Below are positions 34,117-42,386 of a DNA stretch of 64,000 nt, one piece after another. The stretch spans positions 2,356,001 through 2,420,000 of the forward strand of contig OY730440.1 of NCBI GenBank assembly GCA_963422655.1, read 5' to 3'. The translations under genes were made by a program, and so were the position numbers. Source of the stretch: CATQHS01 sp963422655. Lineage in GTDB: Bacteria; Actinomycetota; Acidimicrobiia; Acidimicrobiales; Aldehydirespiratoraceae. Position 1 is the first letter of the stretch, and the number at the start of each line of letters is the position of its first letter. The notes below the pieces were generated by a model. That model searched no databases. It worked only from the letters and a program-made list of their open reading frames with translations, and had not been told where the DNA came from.

Positions 34117-34653
34117 ATGGCCGACGAGTTCCGGGGAAAGATGGGGGCTATGGCCGAGGGCGAGGTCGAAGCCTTTCTGGCTTCCGGCACGCTGGCTCGG
34201 CTGGCTTGCCTCAAGCCCGATGGATCTCCGTACGTGATCCCGGTCTGGTATCAGTGGGACGGAAGCGACTTCTGGTTCGTCGGTCGGGAAAGATCGGCTT
34301 GGTGCCGGTATCTGGCCAACGACCCGAGGGTGAGCATCGTGATCGACGACGCCCACAGCCCTGCCGACGAGATGGGACAGTCGGCGGAGATTCCCAAGGT
34401 GTTCGTCGAGGGCAACGCCGAGATCGTCGAGGAGCCCAACGTAGGGGGCCGGTGGGTGCAGGTGGCCGAAGAGATGTCTTACCGGTATCTCGGCCCCAAC
34501 GGACCTACCTACCTGACCGCGACCTTGCAGCAGCCGAGATGGCTGATCCGGGTACGGCCCACCAAGATCAAGACCTGGCAGGGTGTCGGGTGGTCGCCGA
34601 AGTACTGGGTCGGCAGCTCCGGCGGACCGAGCTACGAAGAGGTGCACTCGTAG
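34117..34653 (+). CDS. PNPOx-like split-barrel flavoprotein
   Basis: A 178-residue protein: VEAFLASGTLARLACLKPDG, then YVIPVWYQWDG and WCRYLANDPRVSIVIDD. This is the pyridoxamine-phosphate-oxidase-like FMN (or F420) binding split barrel. Short members reduce or oxidise F420-, FMN- or haem-linked substrates in actinobacteria. ATG 34117 with AAGGAGG (34105-34111) is preferred to ATG 34096. TAGGCT at 34081-34086 is a possible -10 box. Confidence 0.75.
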   Translation: MADEFRGKMGAMAEGEVEAFLASGTLARLACLKPDGSPYVIPVWYQWDGSDFWFVGRERSAWCRYLANDPRVSIVIDDAHSPADEMGQSAEIPKVFVEGNAEIVEEPNVGGRWVQVAEEMSYRYLGPNGPTYLTATLQQPRWLIRVRPTKIKTWQGVGWSPKYWVGSSGGPSYEEVHS

Positions 34654-35423
34654 CCGAAATCCTTGATCTGTTCCGTCTCGACGGGCGTAGGGCGCTCGTC
34701 ACCGGCGGTTCCAAGGGTCTGGGGGCGAGGATCGCCGGGGCTCTGGCGTCGGCCGGTGCTGATGTGGCTGTGGTGTCGCGCCACGGCGACGAGGCCGGCG
34801 CTCAGGCTTCTTCGATCCAAGCCGAGCACGGCCGTCGGGCGGTTGGCATCGAAGCCGACGTGTCGGTCGAGTCCGACGTGGCCGGGGCGGTGGGGGAGTG
34901 CGCCACTCGACTCGGGGGTCTCGACATCGTCGTCAACAGCGCCGGGGTCATAGTGCGGGGATCGATCGACGAGCTCGACCGGTCGGACTTCGACCACTCG
35001 CTGGACATCAACGTGGCCGGTACATGGCTGGTGTGCAAGCACGCCGGACCGATCATGCGCCGAGCGGGCTGGGGGCGGGTGGTCAATCTCGCTTCCACCT
35101 TCGGGCTGGTCGGAGCCCCGGATCGAACCGCCTATGCCGCTTCCAAGGGCGCCGTCGTGAACCTGACCCGAGCCTTGGCCATGGAGTGGGCTCTCGAGGG
35201 GGTCACCGTCAACGCCTTGGCCCCGGGGCCGTTCTTGACCGAGATGAACATCTCGGCCCAGAACACGCTCCACGCCAAGCGAGTGATCGGCCAGGAAGTG
35301 GCCATGCAGCGCTGGGGCGAGCTGCACGAGATCGAGGGTGCGGCCCTGTTTCTGGCTTCGGATGCTTCCAGCTATGTGACCGGGACCGTGCTGGCGGTCG
35401 ACGGAGGCTGGACCGCCCATTAG
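34590..35423 (+). CDS. SDR-family oxidoreductase
   Basis: An NAD(P)-dependent dehydrogenase: RRALVTGGSKGLGARIAGAL, VVNSAGVIVRG, NLASTFGLVGAPDRTAYAAS with the Ser-Tyr-Lys set, and the end YVTGTVLAVDGGW. By homology the protein should begin at AEILDLFRLDGR (34650), where a GTA codon lies 7 nt after AGAGG and overlaps the upstream TAG stop. No ATG, GTG or TTG is there. GTG 34590 is the nearest in-frame standard start, and CTG 34668 is another. An ancestral GTG may have been lost. Tandem duplication of the stop region follows at 35407. Confidence 0.75.
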   Translation: MVAEVLGRQLRRTELRRGALVAEILDLFRLDGRRALVTGGSKGLGARIAGALASAGADVAVVSRHGDEAGAQASSIQAEHGRRAVGIEADVSVESDVAGAVGECATRLGGLDIVVNSAGVIVRGSIDELDRSDFDHSLDINVAGTWLVCKHAGPIMRRAGWGRVVNLASTFGLVGAPDRTAYAASKGAVVNLTRALAMEWALEGVTVNALAPGPFLTEMNISAQNTLHAKRVIGQEVAMQRWGELHEIEGAALFLASDASSYVTGTVLAVDGGWTAH

Positions 35424-35444
35424 AGAAGCTGGACCGCCCATTAG
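35407..35444. repeat. Tandem duplication (period 21) at a stop codon
   Basis: gctggaccgcccattag is present at 35407-35423, ending in the SDR stop codon, and again at 35428-35444. The period is 21 nt. Confidence 0.95.
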
Positions 35445-35450
35445 AAGGGA

Positions 35451-35479
35451 ACGGCCCCACCCCCGGCCCGGTGGGCCGT
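35451..35479 (+). terminator. Bidirectional terminator hairpin
   Basis: acggccccacc pairs with ggtgggccgt around cccggccc, between convergent genes. Confidence 0.6.
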
Positions 35480-35491
35480 CTGCGGGACCGG

Positions 35492-36325
35492 TCAGCCGGC
35501 GTCGCCCTTGGTGTGGCGGTCGAGCCAGGCCAAGGTGAAGTGATTCCACTCGTCGGCCATCTCGTGGAAGGCGATATGACTCGACTGCGCCCCCGCGAAC
35601 ACGTGCATCACAGCCCCCGGGATCCGGTCCTGAACTGCTCGCCCGTACCGGGTGGGCACCTGCCAGTCGACTTCGCCCGCAGTGATGAGGGTGGGCACCG
35701 AGATCCGGTTCAGCCGGGCCAGGGCGTCGTGGGTCTTGTCGGCGTGGAAGTGACCGAGCATGCCCTGCTTTGAAGGGGGATGGGGATTGTCGAGAATGAA
35801 CCCGGTCTCGAAGGCGGCGGCATCGTCTGGTCGCTCATTGACGAAATGGGGGCTGGCCACCCATAGCAGGGCAATGCGAATATAAGTGGCGGGGTCGTCG
35901 TGGACGATAGCGAGCTCCATGGTTTCGATCATGCGGATGAACCATTCGTCGGATCTGCCCCAAGTGCAGTGGAGCTGTAGCGAAGCCACCTGCTGCGGAT
36001 GGTTGATGGCCAACTCCTGGGCGGTAGCGCTTCCGAGCGACAACCCGGAGATGTGGGCTCGACCGATGCCGAGATGATCCAGCAGCGCCGAAGCGTCATC
36101 GGCCAGGATCCGCATCGAATACGAATGCCGGTCTTCGGGGTGGGTGGACCGGCCCGTTCCTCGGGCGTCGTAGGTGATCACCGAGTAGTGGTCTCGGTAT
36201 GCTTCGACCTGTGCGGCCCAAGTCGTGTGGTCGGCGGCCGTTCCCATGATCAACAGGAGCGGCTCGCCCGACCCCTCTACCTCGTAGTAGATCTCGATGC
36301 CGGTCCGAAGCTGTGCAAACGCCAT
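35492..36325 (-). CDS. Alpha/beta hydrolase
   Basis: A 277-residue hydrolase with GLSLGSATAQ (Ser near residue 95), the acid in TAGEVDWQVPTRYG and the His in AQSSHIAFHEM. It begins MAFAQLRTGIEIYYEVEGSG and has the helical cap MIETMELAIVHDDPATYIRI. It is a third, more distant member next to the pair at 18639 and 22677, nearest to BioH/enol-lactonase-like esterases. The substrate is unknown. ATG 36325. It is divergent from xsc. Confidence 0.8.
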   Translation of the reverse strand: MAFAQLRTGIEIYYEVEGSGEPLLLIMGTAADHTTWAAQVEAYRDHYSVITYDARGTGRSTHPEDRHSYSMRILADDASALLDHLGIGRAHISGLSLGSATAQELAINHPQQVASLQLHCTWGRSDEWFIRMIETMELAIVHDDPATYIRIALLWVASPHFVNERPDDAAAFETGFILDNPHPPSKQGMLGHFHADKTHDALARLNRISVPTLITAGEVDWQVPTRYGRAVQDRIPGAVMHVFAGAQSSHIAFHEMADEWNHFTLAWLDRHTKGDAG

Positions 36326-36567
36326 GATCGTTCATTCTGTTGTGCGGGGCTTGGCGTGGGAAGGTATCACTGGTTGGTAATCTCTCCATCGCGGGCCGCG
36401 ATATCGCACCGTCGTGGGCCACGCAAGGATTTCGCCTGGCAGTGGGTTCGGACCGACTTCGGCCGGACACTGCTACTGCCATCCTCAGAAAGGTTGCCCA
36501 TCGGTTATAGGGTTTGATGGGGTGGGAGGTTCGGCCCGCTGCCGGGTGGAGACGAAGGAGCATTGCC

Positions 36568-38334
36568 ATGACTCGCATGACACCGAGCGAAGCGTTCGTG
36601 GAGACGATGGTGGCCCACGGTGTCGACACCATCTTCGGCATCATGGGCAGCGCCTTCATGGACGCCATGGACATCTTCGAGCCGGCCGGCATCGAGTTCG
36701 TGCCCGTTGTGCACGAGCAGGGTGGCGCCCACATGGCCGACGGGTTCGCCCGGATCAGCGGCCGCCACGGGGTGGTGATCGGTCAGAACGGACCGGGCAT
36801 CTCCAATTGCGTTACCGCCATCGCGGCCGCTTACTGGGCTCACAGTCCGGTGGTGGTCGTCACCCCGGAGGCAGGAACCATCGGGATGGGGTTGGGCGGC
36901 TTCCAGGAGGCCAACCAACTCCCCATGTTCGAGGAATTCACCAAGTATCAGGGCCACATCAACAATGAGCACCGCATGGCCGAGATCACGGCCCGCTGCT
37001 TCGACCGGGCCCTGTCGGAGATCGGCCCCACCCAGCTCAACATCCCCCGAGACCGCTTCTACGGGGAGATCGATGTGGAGATACCACAGCCTCAGCGTCT
37101 CGATCGGGGTCCGGGCGGAGCCGGAGCTCTCGACGAGGCCGCCGATCTGCTGGCCCGGGCCGCTTTCCCGGTCATGATCTCCGGTGGGGGAGTGGTGATG
37201 GGCGACGCTCTCACCGAGACCGTCGAGCTGGCCGAGCGGCTGGGCTGCCCGGTGGTCAACAGCTACCTCCACAACGATTCCTTCCCGGCCCGCCACCCCC
37301 AGTGGTGCGGACCCTTGGGCTATCAGGGTTCCAAAGCGGCCATGAAACTGCTGGCTCGGGCCGACGTGGTGCTGGCTCTGGGTACCCGGCTCGGTCCCTT
37401 CGGCACCCTGCCCCAGCACGGTCTGGATTACTGGCCTGAATGTGCCAAGGTCATCCAGGTCGACGCAGACTCCAAGATGCTGGGTCTGGTTCGCAAGATC
37501 GATGTGGGGGTCTTCGGTGATGCCGGGGCGGCCGCCCGGGCCCTGACCGAACAGCTGACCGGCCGGGAGCTGGCCTGTGACTCGAACCGGGCCGAGCGAG
37601 CCGCAACCACAGCCTCCGAGAAAGCCGAGTGGGAGGCCGAGCTCGAAGACTGGACCGAGGAGACCGACGACTTCAGCGTGGACATGATCAAGGAGGCCGC
37701 AGCCGAGCGGGGTGGCTGGCTGCATCCCCGCCAAGTGCTGCAAGAACTGGAGCGGGCCATGCCGGCCCGGGTGATGGTGTCCACCGACATCGGCAACATC
37801 AACTCGGTGGCCAACAGCTACCTGCGCTTCGACGAGCCCAGATCGTTCCTGGCCGCCATGAGCTGGGGCAACTGCGGCTACGCCCTGCCCACCGTCATCG
37901 GGGCCAAGAAGGCAGCCCCCGACCGGCCCGCTGTGGCCTACGCCGGGGACGGGGCCTGGGCCATGAGCATGGTGGAGATCATGACCGCGGTCCGCCACCG
38001 CATCCCCGTCACCGCCGTGGTGTTCCACAACCGGCAATGGGGGGCGGAGAAGAAGAACCAGGTCGATTTCTACGACCGCCGATTCGTGGCCGGTGAGCTC
38101 GAAGGGGGCGAGAACTGGTCGGAGGTGGCCAGGGCCATGGGCGCCGACGGGGTGCGAGTCGACGACCTCGATGACGTCGGCTCCACCCTGACTGCGGCCA
38201 TCGACGCTCAGATGAACGCCGGCCGCACCACCGTCATCGAGGTGATGTGCACCAAGGAACTGGGCGACCCGTTCCGCCGGGACGCACTGAGCCGGCCGGT
38301 GCGACTGCTCGACAAGTACGCCGGCCATACCTGA
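36568..38334 (+). CDS. xsc: Sulfoacetaldehyde acetyltransferase (ThDP enzyme)
   Basis: A 588-residue thiamine-diphosphate enzyme. Xsc converts sulfoacetaldehyde and phosphate into acetyl phosphate and sulfite, the key desulfonation step for taurine and related C2 sulfonates. Family-specific segments are MADGFARISGRHGVVIGQNG, GLGGFQEANQLPMFEEF, LGYQGSKAAMKLLARADVVL, YAGDGAWAMSMVEIMTA (the ThDP GDG motif), and the end ELGDPFRRDALSRPV, which matches Xsc rather than other acetolactate-synthase-like enzymes. ATG 36568 follows AAGGAG by 8 nt. No phosphotransacetylase or sulfite exporter is beside it. The similarity to Xsc is strong by eye; a related aldehyde substrate cannot be excluded. Confidence 0.8.
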   Translation: MTRMTPSEAFVETMVAHGVDTIFGIMGSAFMDAMDIFEPAGIEFVPVVHEQGGAHMADGFARISGRHGVVIGQNGPGISNCVTAIAAAYWAHSPVVVVTPEAGTIGMGLGGFQEANQLPMFEEFTKYQGHINNEHRMAEITARCFDRALSEIGPTQLNIPRDRFYGEIDVEIPQPQRLDRGPGGAGALDEAADLLARAAFPVMISGGGVVMGDALTETVELAERLGCPVVNSYLHNDSFPARHPQWCGPLGYQGSKAAMKLLARADVVLALGTRLGPFGTLPQHGLDYWPECAKVIQVDADSKMLGLVRKIDVGVFGDAGAAARALTEQLTGRELACDSNRAERAATTASEKAEWEAELEDWTEETDDFSVDMIKEAAAERGGWLHPRQVLQELERAMPARVMVSTDIGNINSVANSYLRFDEPRSFLAAMSWGNCGYALPTVIGAKKAAPDRPAVAYAGDGAWAMSMVEIMTAVRHRIPVTAVVFHNRQWGAEKKNQVDFYDRRFVAGELEGGENWSEVARAMGADGVRVDDLDDVGSTLTAAIDAQMNAGRTTVIEVMCTKELGDPFRRDALSRPVRLLDKYAGHT

Positions 38335-38346
38335 GTGCGTTCAGTC

Positions 38347-38397
38347 GTATCAATCGTCTGGACGTATCAATCGTCTGGACGTATCAATCGTCTGGTC
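38347..38397. repeat. Three tandem 17-nt repeats after xsc
   Basis: gtatcaatcgtctggac occurs at 38347, 38364 and 38381 (the last with one change), starting 13 nt after the xsc stop. Confidence 0.95.
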
Positions 38398-38429
38398 AAG
38401 AAAGGCAGGCTGACATCATCCGCTATCGT

Positions 38430-39899
38430 TTGGTGATACTTCTGGCCGCGGTGCTGGTTATAGGGGCATCATGCGCCGGCAACGGCGGTGACGATACCGC
38501 TGGAGGCGACGATACCGCTGGAACCGTGCCGGCCGGTACGACCGTGCTGACAACGACCACAACTGAGACGTCGGTGGATGAAGGGACGACTACCACCCGG
38601 ACCGGTGCCGCCGGGATCGGTGACAGCTTCTACCCGCAGCTCGGCAATGGTGGATACGACGCCCTCCATTACGAAATCGAGCTTGATGTCGAGCCCTCGA
38701 CCAACACGATCGAAGCAGTTACAACACTCAGGGCTCATGCGCTACAGGACTTGTCGGCGTTCAATCTCGACCTGCAGGGGCTAACCGTCCATGCCGTAAC
38801 CGTCGAGGGAGTCGACGCCGAGTTCTCCAGGACTGGCAGTGAGCTGACGGTTCGGCCCGCGTACCCATTGACTGAGGAAGCGAAGTTCTCGGTCAGCGTC
38901 AGCTACTCCGGATCACCCGAGCCGATCGATGATCCCGGCGTGCCGTTCGAAAAAATCGGCTGGCACTCGAGAAACGGTGTGATCTTCACGGCGAGTGAGC
39001 CGTCGGGGTCGATGACGTGGTTCCCGAGCAACAATCACCCCAAGGACAAAGCGACTTTCGACTTCCGTATAACCGTGCCCGAACCGATGACAGCCGCAGC
39101 CAACGGGCTCCTCGTCGATGAAGTCACTGCCGATGGCCAAACGACCTTCACATGGCAGATGAACGACCCGATGGCCACCTACCTGGCTGCGGTCTATGTC
39201 GGCGATTTCGAGCGTCTCGAGTATGAGCCCTTTGGCAGGCCGCTGATCCGTGATTACGTTCCTCGTGGCGCCTTGCCAACTGTGAGTGACGCCTTGTCTA
39301 TCACTCCTGATGTGATTCGCTTCTACGAGCAGTTACTGGGGCCCTACCCCTTCGAAGCCTACGGCACGATCGTGCTGCCGTTCCCGACCGGCTACGCGCT
39401 CGAGAACCAGACATTGTCGGTCCACGGAAGCGATAGTATTGATCCCTACACCATCGCTCACGAGATCCTGCACCAGTGGATGGGCAACTCTGTGACCCTG
39501 GACGACTGGAGCGAGATCTGGATGCACGAAGGTTTTGCCTTCTACCTACCCTTTATGTACTTAGCCGAGCAGGACGGCACCGATATCAAGACCGAAATGG
39601 ATCGGATGCACCAGTTCTTGCTCATCCAGGGCGCGCCACCACCCAGAGGGATCGAGATCGGAGATCTGTTCAATCCCGATTCTGTCTACCTCCGTGGAGG
39701 CTTGACCTTGCACGCTCTGCGAGGCCATGTCGGCGACGAGGTGTTCATGGACATCATGCGAGCCCATTACGAGCGCACCGCTGGTGGCACCACCAATACA
39801 GCTATCTTTCTCGAAATCGTAGGTGAGTTGGCCGGACCCGACGCCGTAGAACTGGTCGAGTCGTGGCTGTTCGATATGGATGTACCGGCGACGCTGTAG
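38430..39899 (+). CDS. M1-family zinc metallopeptidase, lipoprotein
   Basis: A roughly 490-residue exported peptidase. The signal segment RLVILLAAVLVIGASC ends in a lipobox Cys, so it is probably membrane-anchored, followed by a Thr-rich linker with an 18-nt in-frame repeat (GDDTAGGDDTAG). The M1 domains follow: the exopeptidase motif is YALENQTLS (usually GAMEN), the zinc site is HEILHQWMGN, and the third ligand is in EIWMHEGFAFYL. It should trim N-termini of peptides outside the cell. The start is unclear: TTG 38430 is used, GTG 38433 is next, and a ribosome-like AAAGGCAGG sits before an ATC at 38415. The repeats at 38347 lie just upstream. Confidence 0.75.
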   Translation: MVILLAAVLVIGASCAGNGGDDTAGGDDTAGTVPAGTTVLTTTTTETSVDEGTTTTRTGAAGIGDSFYPQLGNGGYDALHYEIELDVEPSTNTIEAVTTLRAHALQDLSAFNLDLQGLTVHAVTVEGVDAEFSRTGSELTVRPAYPLTEEAKFSVSVSYSGSPEPIDDPGVPFEKIGWHSRNGVIFTASEPSGSMTWFPSNNHPKDKATFDFRITVPEPMTAAANGLLVDEVTADGQTTFTWQMNDPMATYLAAVYVGDFERLEYEPFGRPLIRDYVPRGALPTVSDALSITPDVIRFYEQLLGPYPFEAYGTIVLPFPTGYALENQTLSVHGSDSIDPYTIAHEILHQWMGNSVTLDDWSEIWMHEGFAFYLPFMYLAEQDGTDIKTEMDRMHQFLLIQGAPPPRGIEIGDLFNPDSVYLRGGLTLHALRGHVGDEVFMDIMRAHYERTAGGTTNTAIFLEIVGELAGPDAVELVESWLFDMDVPATL

Positions 39900-42002
39900 T
39901 CATCTCGGCATTTCCTGGTCGTCGGCGCCGAGTCCCAGCACGGCGGCCACCTCGTCGAAATCGGGCAGCCCTCCGAGCGGTCCGATCATGGTGATCTGAT
40001 CGTCAGCCGTCAGCACCAGTTCTGCATCTGCCCTCAGTACCCGCCCGTCTCGGCGGATGGCCTCCAGATGGAACCCGGCACCGATAGTGAGCTCGTTGAT
40101 TCGGTGACCGATCAGCACCCCGGTCGACAGCTCCGTCAGCAACGGGTACTGACCGATGGACAGCTCCGGAAGCAGTGCTTCTTTCACCTCGGTCTCGTAG
40201 CCGGCTTCGGCTACCGCAACCGCTTCGTCCGAGTGCAGATAGGCAGCCAACTCTCCAGCCAGCCGCAAGGCCCGGCCTGGTGCATCGACGCAGCCGGCCA
40301 GAAAGAACAGAACGTTCACCCGCTCGCCCCGACCACCCCAAGCGGCCGGGATCCGGATGCCGCCGACGGCCCGCACGATCACAAGATGGTCGTCGTCGGT
40401 GTCGAAGAATGCCACCGGAGTGGCCGTGGGGTGGACCTTCGAAGGGTGAATCCACAGCGAACCGGTCTCCAGAAACCGCTCGGTCACGGTTTCGGCGTCG
40501 ATTCTCATGTGCTGGCACAGCACCTCGGAGGCACGGTGGGCGGCTTCGTCGATGCCAGCCCCGGCCGGGATGGCGACAACCGCGGCTCTGGCGATCAGGC
40601 CCGGGTACTCGTCGGTGGCCCGCAGCCCGTGGCTTTTCATGGCTTCGCTGATCTCACGGTCGACCCCCCGGTCGACGAGCCGACCCCAGCGTTCGAACAC
40701 GTGGTAGATCGCTCCGGCGTGAGTGGCTCGGGTTCGGCCGTAGAACAGGTACCACCCGACCCCCACCCCCACCGCTACGAGCGTGAACAAAATGGCCAGG
40801 GAGCCGAGCTCCACGATGAGGTACAGAGCCACTCCGATTCCGAGCATCTGGAGCCACGGGAACAGCGGAGCTTCGAATCCCGGGGCGTAAGAGGGGATTC
40901 GGGCCGCTCTCAACACGATCACGGCTGCGTTGATCAGGCCGAGAGTCAATAGGACGCAGGTGCTGGCCAGCTTGGCGATGGCACCCACGTCCAAGGCCAT
41001 GACTGTTGCTGCCATGCCCAAGCCGGTCACCGTGATCCCCCACACCGGTGTGTTGAACCGGCCCAGTCGTTGGAACCGGTCGGCCACCAGCCGGTCGCGG
41101 CTCATGGCCAGCGGGTAACGGGCTGCAGCCAGAATGCCGGCGTTGGTGGCCGACGCGAAAGCGGCCAAGGCGGCCAAGGCCACCAGCACCGCGCCAGCGG
41201 CTGGCAGCACTGCTTCGGCCGCGGAGTGGATCGGGGCCAGATCGTCATGGAGTTCTGCCGGGGGCAGGACTGCCACCGTCACCAAGGCGCCGAGTGTGTA
41301 CAGCACGGTACCGGCCAGCAACGACAGCGACATCCCCACCGGGATGTTGCGGGACGGGTCCTCGATCTCCTCGGCGGCACTGGCCACATTGGTGAGGCCG
41401 CTGTACGACACGAACACCAAGCCCACCACCCCGATCAGCCCGTCGGCTCCGTTGGTGACGAAAGGTTCGAACCGGCTGGCGTTGCCGATCCGGGGCAGGC
41501 CGGCTGCGACGAACCACGCCATCACCGTGAGCACGAAGCCGACCAGCATCATTTGCAGCGACGCGCTCACCCGTGGGCCGAGGAAGTTGACCAACGTGAA
41601 CCCGGCGATGAGGGCCATGGCCAGGGGTTTCGCCGGGATGTCGAAGGCGATGTTGAGGTAGGCGCTCATGCCCACCAAGGCGAAGGCGTCCTTGAGCACC
41701 AACGACAGCCATGTGGCCATGCCCGCCACTGTTCCTGCTGCCGGTCCCAGCGCTCGTTCCAAGAAGTAATATGCCCCCCCGGCTCGGGGCATGGCCGTAG
41801 CCAGTTCGGCCACGCTCAACATGGCCGGAACCGCGATCACCCCGGCGATGGCGTAGGCAACCGGTGCGCTCGGCCCGGTCGCAGCCGCGGCCAGCCCCGG
41901 CAGCAAGAACAGGCCCGAACTCAGCATGGCCCCCGTGCTCAACACGAAGACGTGGCGCAGCCCCAACGAACGGGTCAGCCTCCGCTGGTCCTGCTGAGCC
42001 AT
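39900..42002 (-). CDS. APC-family amino-acid transporter with regulatory tail
   Basis: A 700-residue membrane protein. The first 410 residues form 12 helices of the APC/LeuT fold, with the substrate loop STGAMLSSGLFLLPGLAAAA and AMPRAGGAYYFLERALGPAA. The cytoplasmic tail is unusual. After a USP-like stretch, GIRIPAAWGGRGERVNVLFF and LAGELAAYLHSDEAVAVAEA resemble a PTS EIIA-type-2 domain, and the last 80 residues (TGVLIGHRINELTIGAGFHL to DDQITMIGPLGG) look like a TrkA/RCK-C ligand-binding domain. The tail may gate transport by a small ligand. ATG 42002 is chosen from homology; the 30 codons upstream are unlikely to be used. Confidence 0.75.
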   Translation of the reverse strand: MAQQDQRRLTRSLGLRHVFVLSTGAMLSSGLFLLPGLAAAATGPSAPVAYAIAGVIAVPAMLSVAELATAMPRAGGAYYFLERALGPAAGTVAGMATWLSLVLKDAFALVGMSAYLNIAFDIPAKPLAMALIAGFTLVNFLGPRVSASLQMMLVGFVLTVMAWFVAAGLPRIGNASRFEPFVTNGADGLIGVVGLVFVSYSGLTNVASAAEEIEDPSRNIPVGMSLSLLAGTVLYTLGALVTVAVLPPAELHDDLAPIHSAAEAVLPAAGAVLVALAALAAFASATNAGILAAARYPLAMSRDRLVADRFQRLGRFNTPVWGITVTGLGMAATVMALDVGAIAKLASTCVLLTLGLINAAVIVLRAARIPSYAPGFEAPLFPWLQMLGIGVALYLIVELGSLAILFTLVAVGVGVGWYLFYGRTRATHAGAIYHVFERWGRLVDRGVDREISEAMKSHGLRATDEYPGLIARAAVVAIPAGAGIDEAAHRASEVLCQHMRIDAETVTERFLETGSLWIHPSKVHPTATPVAFFDTDDDHLVIVRAVGGIRIPAAWGGRGERVNVLFFLAGCVDAPGRALRLAGELAAYLHSDEAVAVAEAGYETEVKEALLPELSIGQYPLLTELSTGVLIGHRINELTIGAGFHLEAIRRDGRVLRADAELVLTADDQITMIGPLGGLPDFDEVAAVLGLGADDQEMPR

Positions 42003-42026
42003 CCGAAACCATACCGTATCGCTCTC

Positions 42027-42053
42027 GCCCCCTTTTTGTAGCCCCCTTTTGTA
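42027..42053. repeat. 14/13-nt tandem duplication upstream of the APC gene
   Basis: gccccctttttgta is followed by gcccccttttgta, within the leader of the minus-strand gene, next to its possible ribosome site (AAAAGGGGG). The rest of 42054-42386 has no gene: only weak inverted repeats (cctcgtcgagg near 42172) and the start region of the next gene. Confidence 0.8.
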
Positions 42054-42386
42054 ACTGTGGACCGGCTTTCGGTTCGAGTTCACGTGGTGCACTGGCTGTG
42101 CTGATCAACCTGACCTGAGCGCTGCGGGCGCTCAGGCTGAGGCTGCGAGTAAGTTACACTGTCGTAAGTCACCTCGTCGAGGTATCTCCGCTACTACTGA
42201 TACTCAGGTCACAAGTGCGACAAGAATTTCTGCCGATTGGCACAGGATCCCCCACTTTGCTGTCAGGGTCGACCGCGAACGGGAGACACGCGGTGTCGGA
42301 GGACCCTGCCGGCAAAGGCGGCGCGTCGGCGTGGTCGCCTGCGATCCAGATCGGTGAGTCGGTCTTGTACGAAGCGGATTGTCGGA

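Noticed and set aside
32925..34589. Long plus-strand open frame running into the SDR at 34590
   Set aside because: It lies antisense to the DppF-type ATPase and through the flavoprotein in another frame; its sequence is Arg/Gly-rich without domains.
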